Assembly: GCA_014191535.1 (NCBI GenBank) | Contig: BJHC01000068.1 | Location: 1-7,337 of the forward strand | DNA from: Cyanobium sp. | Lineage (GTDB): Bacteria; Cyanobacteriota; Cyanobacteriia; PCC-6307; Cyanobiaceae | DNA length: 7,337 bases | Direction: 5' to 3' | Part shown: positions 1 through 5,720 of the stretch, one piece after another | Position numbering within the stretch: the first letter of the stretch is position 1 | Layout of the letters: the number at the start of each line of letters is the position of its first letter | Translations under genes and position numbers: made by a program | The notes under the pieces: generated by a model | What the model was told of the DNA's origin: nothing | Databases searched by the model: none | What the model saw: only the letters and a program-made list of their open reading frames with translations

Positions 1-834
1 GCCAGCGCCTTGGCCGCCTGGGCCGAGGGGCAGGGATTGCCCCTGGAGCTGCAGCGCTGGCCAAACCCCCAGACCACTGAAGCCGCGGCGCGCCATTGGC
101 GCCTCGAGCAACTGCAGCGCTGGGCCGCCGAGCAGGGTGCCAGCCGCGTGGTCACGGGCCACACCGCCAGTGACCGCGCCGAAACCCTGCTGCTGCAGTT
201 GGCCCGCGGCAGCCACCGCCAGGGCATGGGCAGCCTGCGGTGGCTGCGGCCCCTGACCACCACGGTGCAGCTGGCCCGGCCGCTGCTGGTGTTCAGCCGC
301 GGCGAAACCGCCCAGATCCAACAGCAGCTGCAGCTGCCCCTCTGGCCCGACCCCAGCAACGACGACCCGCGCTTCAGCCGCAACCGCATCCGCGCCGAGG
401 TGTTGCCGGTGCTGGAGGCGCTGCACCCCGGGGCCAGCCGCCGGCTCAGCGGCCTCAGCAGCCGCCTGGCGGATGAACAGGAGGCCCAACAGCAACTGGA
501 CGACCTGGCCCTGCAGGGGCTGCGGAGTCATCCGACCGACCCCCAGGCCGGCCTGCAACGACGGGCCTTGATGGCCCTGCAACCGGGCAACCGCCGGCGC
601 CTGCTGCGGGCCTGGCTGGAACAGCAGGGCAGCCCAGAGCTCTCAGCCACTCAGCTGGAGCAGCTGCTGGAGCGGCTGGAGCCCCAGCAGGGGCCAGGGG
701 CACTGCCACTGCCGGGGGGAGCTCGGCTGGATTGGGATCGTGAATCCCTGCACCACAGCAGCGGCGGCGGTAAACAGGGGGAGCCCCCCGGCGTCGCCAG
801 CCGGCGCTCCACCCCCGATGAGCACCAGCCTTGA
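1..834 (+). CDS. tilS: tRNA(Ile)-lysidine synthetase TilS, C-terminal part (5' end outside window)
   Basis: TilS attaches lysine to C34 of the CAU-anticodon tRNA-Ile using ATP, so that it reads AUA instead of AUG; it acts in the cytoplasm on tRNA. The frame is open from base 1 and ends at TGA 832-834, giving 277 visible residues. The N-terminal PP-loop (SGGxDS) must lie upstream of the window. Two family motifs are visible: TGHTASDRAETLLLQL (about nt 154-201, the HxxxDxxET-type motif of TilS) and PSNDDPRFSRNRIRAEVLPVL (about nt 352-414), which corresponds to the conserved PSN..D..F.RNRIR..LP.L block. The rest is helical and Gln/Leu-rich, without an obvious long extra C-terminal domain, consistent with the shorter non-enterobacterial TilS proteins. 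The TTG at 10 is not the real start, because the frame continues upstream. The last 17 nt overlap the next gene, suggesting translational coupling. Confidence 0.93.
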   Translation, partial: ASALAAWAEGQGLPLELQRWPNPQTTEAAARHWRLEQLQRWAAEQGASRVVTGHTASDRAETLLLQLARGSHRQGMGSLRWLRPLTTTVQLARPLLVFSRGETAQIQQQLQLPLWPDPSNDDPRFSRNRIRAEVLPVLEALHPGASRRLSGLSSRLADEQEAQQQLDDLALQGLRSHPTDPQAGLQRRALMALQPGNRRRLLRAWLEQQGSPELSATQLEQLLERLEPQQGPGALPLPGGARLDWDRESLHHSSGGGKQGEPPGVASRRSTPDEHQP

Positions 835-1330
835 GCAGGCCTACGGGGCGGTGGAGCAGGCGTATGCCGCCGGTGATTTCGAGGCGGCCCTGGAGACGGC
901 CGAGGCGCTGCTGCCGCAGCTTCCTCAGGACCGCGACGATCAACTGCAGCAGCGGCTGCAGCTGTTGATCGGCCACATCCATCTCTACGGGCTGCAACAA
1001 CCGGAGCCAGCCGCCGCCGCCTATCGGGCGGTGCTGGAGCACTGCCAGGAACCCAGCTACCGGGCCCTGGCGGAGGAGGGCCTCCAGCAGGCCGCCCAGT
1101 CCGCGGCCCCTGTTGCCAGCGCTCCCCTTGCCGCCGCAACAGAGCAGCCGGCCACCCCATGGCTGGATGACTTGCAGCCCACTACCGACCGCCGCCCCGC
1201 CCCTCGGGCCGATGCCACGCCGGCGCCTCAGGCCGCCAACCCCCAGCAACAACAAGCCCCCGATCCGTACGACCGGGGGCTGCTGCTCATCGAGCTCCAG
1301 GGGCGGCCCAGCGAACTGGACCAGCCCTAA
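818..1330 (+). CDS. Hypothetical protein with TPR-like helical N-terminus
   Basis: I do not recognise a specific function for this 170-aa protein. Residues about 3-33 (EQAYGAVEQAYAAGDFEAALETAEALL) have the A..A-G-...A spacing of a tetratricopeptide helix pair, and residues about 45-75 (QRLQLLIGHIHLYGLQQPEPAAAAYRAVLEHC) look like a second degenerate unit. Residues about 90-150 are an Ala/Pro/Gln-rich, probably disordered linker holding a short PWLDDL motif (114-118 region). The protein ends in a hydrophobic patch, GLLLIEL (154-160), and a short tail. No signal peptide or membrane segment is seen, so it is probably a cytoplasmic scaffold or adaptor. The ATG at 818 is chosen because it starts the conserved-looking helix; a GTG at 740 in the same frame would add 26 residues deep inside tilS. 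The gene overlaps the tilS end by 17 nt and is probably co-transcribed with it. Its TAA lies 3 nt from the convergent rnj stop. Confidence 0.75.
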   Translation: MSTSLEQAYGAVEQAYAAGDFEAALETAEALLPQLPQDRDDQLQQRLQLLIGHIHLYGLQQPEPAAAAYRAVLEHCQEPSYRALAEEGLQQAAQSAAPVASAPLAAATEQPATPWLDDLQPTTDRRPAPRADATPAPQAANPQQQQAPDPYDRGLLLIELQGRPSELDQP

Positions 1331-1337
1331 CGGTTAG
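1327..1337. other. Palindrome carrying two convergent stop codons
   Basis: CTAAC-G-GTTAG is a perfect 5-bp dyad around one central base. It contains the TAA of the TPR gene on the + strand (1328-1330) and the TAA of rnj on the - strand (1336-1334). Flanking CTGG (1316-1319) and CCAG (1338-1341) could extend it with a bulge. No T-run follows on either strand, so this does not look like an intrinsic terminator. Confidence 0.5.
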
Positions 1338-3310
1338 CCAGCGGCGGCGGAACGGCGGCGGCGGGTGCGGCCCTCCAGTTCCGGCTCTTCCACCTTGGCG
1401 GCAGCGGGGGCTGCAGCGCCCACGGCCGCCAGTTCGCGGCGGGGCTCCGGCGCGGGGGCCGAGCGGGCGGCCTCCACCCGCGGGCCACGGTCCACCCGCT
1501 CGGGGCGCTCCCGGCGGTCGTCGCGGCCGCCACCACGGCCACCGCGGGGGGCGGGGCGGGTGTCGGGCTCTGCATCAGCGCGACCCTTGTAGGCGGGGGT
1601 GCCGCCCGGAGCGGGCTGCACCAAACAGATGATCAGCGGCTCCACCTGCAGTTCACGGCGCAGGCGGCGCTGCAGGCCGATCTCGATCTCCCGCTGCACA
1701 CCCATCCAATCGACATCGGGGGCCTTGCCACCGCTGTTGCGCGACAGCTGCTGCCAGCGGTTCTCCAGCACCCAGGTGATCTCCCGCTCGGCCCAGAGGC
1801 TGAGCTTGCGGGCATCGGCGGCGGTGACCACACCGCGCAGGTTCACCCGCGGCGGCGCAGCCATCACCCCATCGGTGCTGATCACGGCGAGCATCGTGAT
1901 CACGCCGTCCTCCGCCAGCTGCTGGCGCTCCTTGAGCACGCGGGCGTCAACGATGCCGTTGCGGGAGGCATCCAACAGCTCGATGCCGGCCTTCACCGGG
2001 TCACCCTTGCCGATCGAATCGGGGGTGAGTTCCACCACATCACCGTTGTCGATGATCAGGATGTTTTCCGCAGGCACGCCCATCGACTGGGCGGTCTTGC
2101 TGTGGCACACGAGCATGCGGTGCTCGCCGTGCACCGGCACGAAGTACTTCGGCTTGGTGAGGGCCAGCATCAGCTTCTGGTCTTCCTGGAAGCCGTGGCC
2201 GGACACGTGGATGCCTTCGCCCTTGCCGTAGACCACCTTCGCCCCCAGCATCATCAGCCGGTCGATGGTGTTCACCACGGAAATGGTGTTCCCGGGGATG
2301 GGGCTGGCGGAGAAGATGATTGTGTCCGAGGTCTTCACCTGCACCTGCGGGTGTTCCCCGCGGGAGATACGACTCAGCGCAGCCAACGGCTCCCCTTGGC
2401 TGCCGGTCATTAGCAACAGGGTTTCACGGTCAGGCAGATCGCGAATCTGCTTGATCGGCACGAACAGATCATCCGGAGCGCGCATGTAGCCCAACTCACG
2501 GGCCTTGGCGATCACGTTGAGCATGGAGCGGCCCAGCAGGCCCACCTTGCGGCCGTTCTTGAGGGCCAGCTCCAGGATCATCGCCACGCGATGAATGGAA
2601 CTGGCGAAGGTGGTGATGATCACCCGGCCCTCGGCCTGGGAAATGTGGCGATCCAGGCAGGGGAACACGGAGCGCTCAGGCGGGCAGAAGCCCGGCACTT
2701 CGGAGTTGGTGGAATCGCTGAACAGACACAGCACCCCCTGTTCGCCGTAGTGGGCCAGGCGTGCCATGTCGAAGGTTTCGCCATCGACCGGGGTGTGGTC
2801 GAACTTGAAGTCACCGGTGAAAATCACCGTGCCCACGGGGGTGGTGATGGCCAGCGAGAAGCTGTCGGCCATCGAGTGGGTGTTTCGGATGAATTCAACC
2901 GAAAAATGTTGCCCCACCTTCACCACATCGCGGGGGGCCACCGTTTGCAGGATGGTGCGATCCATCACACCCGCCTCTTCCATCTTGCCGGTGAGCATGG
3001 CCAGCGCCAGGCGCGGGCCATGGATCACAGGGATGTTGAAGTTCTTGAGGTGGTGAGCAATACCGCCGATGTGATCTTCGTGACCGTGGGTCACGATCAT
3101 GCCGCGAATGCGCTTCTGGTTTTCCCGCAGATAGCTGGTATCCGGCATCACCACGTTGACGCCGTGCATGCCGTCACTGGGGAAGGCCAGACCGGCATCC
3201 ACCAGCATGATGTCGTCGCCGTACTCGAACACACAGGTGTTCTTGCCGATCTCGTGCAGGCCACCGAGGGGGATGACCTTCAGGCAGGGTTGTTTGGCTT
3301 GGTTCGTCAT
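1334..3310 (-). CDS. rnj: Ribonuclease J (metallo-beta-lactamase / beta-CASP nuclease)
   Basis: RNase J has 5'-3' exonuclease and endonuclease activity and takes part in mRNA decay and RNA maturation in the cytoplasm. The 658-aa product shows the full family pattern: the zinc motif HGHEDH (H75, H77, D79, H80), further metal ligands NTHS (H145) and FTGD (D167), DSTNSE (199-204), the beta-CASP elements TTFASSIHR (233-241) and GRSM (260-263), TGSQGEP (302-308), SGHG (370-373) and PVHGEHRM (392-399, ligand H394). A C-terminal domain follows, about 450-565. The core ends near residue 570, about the usual family length of 550-560. The last 80-odd residues are a disordered Arg/Gly- and Ala/Pro-rich tail with RGGRGGGR (589-596) and RTRRRR (648-653). 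The ATG at 3310 is the natural start because the conserved beta-strand KVIPLGGLHEIGKN begins at residue 11. The gene lies 97 nt downstream of dapA and is probably in the asd-dapA transcript. No catalytic residue is missing. Confidence 0.96.
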   Translation of the reverse strand: MTNQAKQPCLKVIPLGGLHEIGKNTCVFEYGDDIMLVDAGLAFPSDGMHGVNVVMPDTSYLRENQKRIRGMIVTHGHEDHIGGIAHHLKNFNIPVIHGPRLALAMLTGKMEEAGVMDRTILQTVAPRDVVKVGQHFSVEFIRNTHSMADSFSLAITTPVGTVIFTGDFKFDHTPVDGETFDMARLAHYGEQGVLCLFSDSTNSEVPGFCPPERSVFPCLDRHISQAEGRVIITTFASSIHRVAMILELALKNGRKVGLLGRSMLNVIAKARELGYMRAPDDLFVPIKQIRDLPDRETLLLMTGSQGEPLAALSRISRGEHPQVQVKTSDTIIFSASPIPGNTISVVNTIDRLMMLGAKVVYGKGEGIHVSGHGFQEDQKLMLALTKPKYFVPVHGEHRMLVCHSKTAQSMGVPAENILIIDNGDVVELTPDSIGKGDPVKAGIELLDASRNGIVDARVLKERQQLAEDGVITMLAVISTDGVMAAPPRVNLRGVVTAADARKLSLWAEREITWVLENRWQQLSRNSGGKAPDVDWMGVQREIEIGLQRRLRRELQVEPLIICLVQPAPGGTPAYKGRADAEPDTRPAPRGGRGGGRDDRRERPERVDRGPRVEAARSAPAPEPRRELAAVGAAAPAAAKVEEPELEGRTRRRRSAAAG

Positions 3311-3323
3311 TCAGAAAGGGGGT

Positions 3324-3338
3324 TCCGGCGCAGCCGGA
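3324..3338 (-). promoter_or_regulatory. Hairpin in the leader just upstream of rnj
   Basis: TCCGGC (3324-3329) and GCCGGA (3333-3338) form a perfect 6-bp GC-rich stem with a 3-nt loop. On the - strand the stem ends 13 nt before the rnj ATG and is preceded by a U-rich stretch. There is no U-tract after it, so it is not a terminator. It could influence ribosome access or act as a processing site for RNase J or another nuclease. The structure is seen in the sequence; the function is inferred. Confidence 0.4.
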
Positions 3339-3370
3339 GAAACAAAGAAAACGTCGTCAGGAGCTGAAGT

Positions 3371-3408
3371 CAAAACGCCAAAGACAGCGTTCTGAAGGGC
3401 CTTGGCGT
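3371..3408 (-). terminator. Weak terminator- or attenuator-like hairpin after dapA
   Basis: On the - strand, ACGCCAA (3408-3402, overlapping the dapA stop codon) can pair with TTGGCGT (3381-3375). The 20-nt interior can form a small CAG/CTG inner stem. The outer stem runs directly into a short T-run (TTTT, then G). The stem is only 7 bp and the U-tract short, so this would be a partial terminator at best. It could lower rnj expression relative to asd-dapA. It may also be only an mRNA 3'-end or processing structure. Confidence 0.35.
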
Positions 3409-4328
3409 CACGTGGGACGCAGGGCTGCCAGCACGGAATTGAGTCGATCGCGCACGTCGTTGGAGGCGGAAAGGAGGGGAAGTCTTGGGGCACCCACGGC
3501 CCAGCCACTGAGTTCCAGGGCGGCTTTCACCGGGATGGGGTTGGTGGTGCAGAACAGGGCCTTGCACAGGGGCAGCAACTGCTCATGCACCGCCAGGGCT
3601 GTCGCCAGGTCGCCGGCCAGGAAGGCCTGCACCAGGCGCTGGATCTGGTCGCCGGCCAGGTGGCTGGCCACGCTCACCACGCCGACTGCCCCCACCGCCA
3701 GCATCGGCAGGGTGAGGGCGTCATCGCCGCTGTAGATCGCCAGGCGATCGCCGCAGGCGGCCCGCAGGGCACTGACCTCTTCGGTGGTGCCGCTGGCGGC
3801 CTTGAAGCTCACCACATTGGGCTGGTTCATCAGCCGGGCTGTGGTCTCCGGGCTGAGGCTGCAGCCGGTGCGGCCGGGGATGTTGTAAAGCATCAGCGGC
3901 AGCTCGGGGGCCGCCAGCGCCACCGCCCGGAAATGGGCCTCGAGGCCGTCCTGGGGGGGCTTGTTGTAGTAGGGCACCACCACAAGCGCGCCATCGGCCC
4001 CCAGGGCCGCGGCCTCCTGCACCGCCTCCACCGCCTCAGCGGTGCAGTTGCTGCCGGTGCCCGCCAGCAGCTGAGCGCGGTTACCCACGGCGCCCTTGAC
4101 GGCGGAAAACAGCTGGTGCTGCTCCTCCCAGCTGAGGGTGGGGGATTCCCCGGTGGTGCCGCACAGCACCAGGCCATCGGAACCGTGATCCACCAGATGC
4201 ACCGCCAACCGGGCCGCCACATCCAGATCCACCGCACCGCTGGCGCTGAACGGCGTGACCATGGCCGTGAGCACCCGGCCGAAGGGGGCCGGTGAGGGGG
4301 CGCCTGGGGTGAGGGGAACAGCGGCCAT
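3408..4328 (-). CDS. dapA: 4-hydroxy-tetrahydrodipicolinate synthase DapA
   Basis: DapA condenses pyruvate with L-aspartate-4-semialdehyde to 4-hydroxy-tetrahydrodipicolinate, the first committed step of diaminopimelate/lysine synthesis, in the cytoplasm. The 306-aa protein is slightly longer than the usual 290-300 because of a Pro/Ala-rich N-terminus of about 16 residues. Key parts visible by comparison with E. coli DapA are GTTGES (57-62, pyruvate-binding Thr pair), YYNKP (120-124), LYNIPGRTG (147-155; catalytic Tyr148, substrate-binding Arg153), the Schiff-base lysine K176 in SFKAASG, SGDDA (200-204) and NPIPVK (263-268). At the Schiff-base motif the usual acidic residue after Lys is Ala here. 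The ATG at 4328 lies 3 nt after the asd TGA (4334-4332), so translation is probably coupled and the substrate-producing enzyme Asd is made from the same message. The next methionine (M23) would cut the first beta-strand. Confidence 0.96.
   Translation of the reverse strand: MAAVPLTPGAPSPAPFGRVLTAMVTPFSASGAVDLDVAARLAVHLVDHGSDGLVLCGTTGESPTLSWEEQHQLFSAVKGAVGNRAQLLAGTGSNCTAEAVEAVQEAAALGADGALVVVPYYNKPPQDGLEAHFRAVALAAPELPLMLYNIPGRTGCSLSPETTARLMNQPNVVSFKAASGTTEEVSALRAACGDRLAIYSGDDALTLPMLAVGAVGVVSVASHLAGDQIQRLVQAFLAGDLATALAVHEQLLPLCKALFCTTNPIPVKAALELSGWAVGAPRLPLLSASNDVRDRLNSVLAALRPT
3743..3752. repeat. HIP1-type octamer palindrome inside dapA
   Basis: GGCGATCGCC, with the core GCGATCGC, is the highly iterated palindrome found in many cyanobacterial genomes. 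This is the only copy I find in the window, so its presence alone may be chance in GC-rich coding DNA. Confidence 0.4.
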
Positions 4329-4331
4329 GGC

Positions 4332-5438
4332 TCAGGCGGCGCCGGCGGAGGAGGAGCAGGCCGCAGCGGAGGCACGGGCGGCGCTGGGGTTCAACAGCAG
4401 TTCCGCGATCTGGATGGCGTTGAGGGCCGCCCCCTTGCGGATTTGATCGCCGCAGAGCCACAGCTCCAGGGCATTGGGTTCGCTGAGGTCCTGGCGGATG
4501 CGGCCCACGGCCACCGGATCCCGGCCGGTCACATCCGTGGGCATCGGGAAGCGGTTGGACGCGAAGTCTTCAATCAGCTCCACCCCGGGGGCCTGGGCCA
4601 ACAGGGCGCGGGCCTCCTCCACCGGGAAGGGCTCCTCGAACTCGATGTTGATGGCCTCGGAATGGGCCCGCAGCACCGGCACCCGCACGCAGGTGGCCGA
4701 CACCCGCAGAGTCGGCAGCCCCATGATCTTGCGGGTCTCGTGGAGCATCTTCAACTCCTCCTCGCAGTAGGCGTTGTCCTGCAGCGGGGAGTTGTGGAGG
4801 AACAGATTGAACGCAAGGGAATAGGGCAGCACGCTGCTTTCCGGACTGCCGCCATCCAGCACGGTGCGGCTCAACTCCCGCAGTTCCTCCATGGCCCGCG
4901 CACCGGCACCACTGGCCGATTGATAGGTGCTGACGATCACGCGCCGCAGGGGGCGCCGGGACGCCAGGGGCGCCAACGCCAGCGTCATCAGGATCGTGGT
5001 GCAGTTGGGGTTGGCGATCACGCCGTTGTGGCGGAAGGCGTCCTGGGGATTCACCTCCGGCACCACCAAGGGCACATCGGCATCCAGGCGGAAGGCGCTG
5101 GAGTTATCGATCACCACCGCTCCAGCGGCGGCGGCCACGGGTGCCCACTGCTTGGACACGGAGCCGCCGGCGGAGGCCAGCACCACATCCACGCCGGTGA
5201 AGGCCTCAGCGCTGACGGGCTCGATCGTCAGGGTCTGACCGTTCCAGTGAACGGTTTGCCCGGCGGAGCGCGGGGAGGCCAGCAGGGTCAGTCGGCCGAC
5301 AGGAAACTGGCGCTCGGCCAGCAGGGCCAACAGTTCCTGACCCACAGCACCGGTGGCCCCGAGAACGGCCACATGCAACGGACGCTGGGGCAGGGCGCGA
5401 CTGAAATCAGGGCTGGTCAATGGACGGGGCGGATGCAA
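4332..5438 (-). CDS. asd: Aspartate-semialdehyde dehydrogenase Asd
   Basis: Asd reduces L-aspartyl-4-phosphate with NADPH to L-aspartate-4-semialdehyde, the branch point to lysine/diaminopimelate, threonine and methionine. The 368-aa product has the N-terminal nucleotide-binding loop GATGAVG (27-33), NPNCTT with catalytic Cys146 (143-148), TYQSASGAG (171-179), and the RVPVLRAHSE segment with catalytic His259 (252-261). The C-terminal helix GAALNAIQIAELLLN (336-350) is followed by a Ser/Ala-rich tail of about 18 residues. No ATG or GTG lies upstream of the Rossmann loop within the open frame. The candidate starts are TTG at 5438 (used here) and TTG at 5420, which would give a protein starting M-TSPDFSRAL. 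I consider 5420 at least as likely, since related proteins start about 15-20 residues before the Rossmann strand. No Shine-Dalgarno motif precedes either. The gene heads the asd-dapA-rnj group and is divergent from tig. Confidence 0.94.
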   Translation of the reverse strand: MHPPRPLTSPDFSRALPQRPLHVAVLGATGAVGQELLALLAERQFPVGRLTLLASPRSAGQTVHWNGQTLTIEPVSAEAFTGVDVVLASAGGSVSKQWAPVAAAAGAVVIDNSSAFRLDADVPLVVPEVNPQDAFRHNGVIANPNCTTILMTLALAPLASRRPLRRVIVSTYQSASGAGARAMEELRELSRTVLDGGSPESSVLPYSLAFNLFLHNSPLQDNAYCEEELKMLHETRKIMGLPTLRVSATCVRVPVLRAHSEAINIEFEEPFPVEEARALLAQAPGVELIEDFASNRFPMPTDVTGRDPVAVGRIRQDLSEPNALELWLCGDQIRKGAALNAIQIAELLLNPSAARASAAACSSSAGAA

Positions 5439-5495
5439 CGGGAGTGAACAACGGGTGTTCGCGTTCGGGGCCAGGGCTCAGGCGCCATCGGCCGG

Positions 5496-5570
5496 TGCGA
5501 CCTGTGGGGAGCTAAGCGAGATCGCGATGGCGTCAGCCATCCGGATCGCGCCGCGGGGTCTTCAGGTCAC
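5496..5570. other. Nested inverted repeat, candidate structured RNA element
   Basis: An outer stem GACCTG (5499-5504) / CAGGTC (5563-5568), extendable by GT/AC around a 2-nt bulge, encloses an inner near-perfect dyad of 5516-5531 with 5536-5551. From the GTCA loop outward the inner dyad has 6 paired bases, a 2x2 internal loop, 4 pairs (GATC/GATC), an A-G mismatch and 3 more pairs, i.e. 13 of 16 positions paired. It is not followed by a T-run on either strand. It lies in the likely leader of asd (- strand) or upstream of tig (+ strand). It could be a small RNA, a leader structure or a protein-binding operator; the strand cannot be decided from sequence. Confidence 0.45.
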
Positions 5571-5640
5571 TTGTTCTTAGGAGCCACATTACGTGGCCAT
5601 GCCCGGCCTGGCGACCCACAGATGGGCGGAGAGGCCGATC

Positions 5641-5651
5641 CATAGGATTGG
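5641..5651 (+). promoter_or_regulatory. CATAGGATTGG motif upstream of tig, possible -10 region
   Basis: TAGGAT (5643-5648) matches TATAAT at 4 of 6 positions and lies about 75 nt before the tig ATG. No recognisable -35 is present at the proper distance. A near-identical motif, CATAGATTGG, occurs at 7174-7183 before clpP. The likeness is the main reason to list it; promoter function is inferred. Confidence 0.25.
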
Positions 5652-5660
5652 GGGCTGCCC

Positions 5661-5681
5661 TGCCGAATCGATGCCGAATCG
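5661..5681 (+). repeat. Tandem 10-mer TGCCGAATCG upstream of tig
   Basis: TGCCGAATCG occurs at 5661-5670 and again at 5672-5681, separated by a single A. The 11-nt period is close to one helical turn, as expected for side-by-side binding of a regulator. The second copy also forms the left arm of the hairpin at 5673-5688. It lies 39-60 nt before the tig start codon. Confidence 0.55.
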
Positions 5682-5688
5682 GTTCGGC
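5673..5688 (+). promoter_or_regulatory. Hairpin / dyad GCCGAA-TCGG-TTCGGC in the tig leader
   Basis: A perfect 6-bp stem with a 4-nt loop ends 32 nt before the tig ATG. It overlaps the second TGCCGAATCG repeat, so the site can be read either as an operator with direct and inverted symmetry or as an mRNA leader hairpin. No T-run follows. Confidence 0.4.
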
Positions 5689-5720
5689 CCGACCGTTTCC
5701 TTCAGCCTGCCCCAGCCTCC

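Larger units (their letters stand above)
5439..5720. other. asd-tig divergent intergenic region (282 bp)
   Basis: No convincing protein gene or known RNA gene is seen here. The region must hold the promoters of the asd operon and of tig. What can be seen is a large nested inverted repeat (5496-5570), a short GCCAC-ATTAC-GTGGC dyad (5583-5597), a CATAGGATTGG motif (5641-5651) and a tandem 10-mer with hairpin (5661-5688). An 18-codon open frame (5589-5533, - strand) is too short to call as a gene. I find no textbook sigma-70 promoter with both hexamers on either strand. Confidence 0.6.

Noticed and set aside
455..1255. Open - strand frame (266 codons) opposite tilS and the TPR gene
   Set aside because: Spans two genes in antisense, is Arg/Gly/Pro-rich and lacks any motif; the + strand frames carry clear TilS motifs.
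2591..3367. Open + strand frame (258 codons) opposite the rnj 5' half
   Set aside because: Antisense of the RNase J catalytic domain; the His/Val/Gly-rich translation reflects codon bias only.
3402..4295. Long + strand open frame (297 codons) opposite dapA
   Set aside because: It is a GC-rich antisense shadow of an unmistakable DapA; its translation is Gly/His/Gln-rich with no recognisable domain.
4443..5447. Long + strand open frame (334 codons) opposite asd
   Set aside because: Antisense shadow of Asd with low-complexity Gly/His/Gln composition and no family motif.
5439..5600. Lysine riboswitch or other known amino-acid riboswitch before asd
   Set aside because: I looked for the conserved lysine-element blocks on the - strand and did not see them; the visible pairing has a different layout.
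5439..5720. tRNA, SRP RNA or other known small RNA gene in the intergenic region
   Set aside because: No cloverleaf, no T-loop or SRP tetraloop consensus seen by eye; only unassigned inverted repeats.
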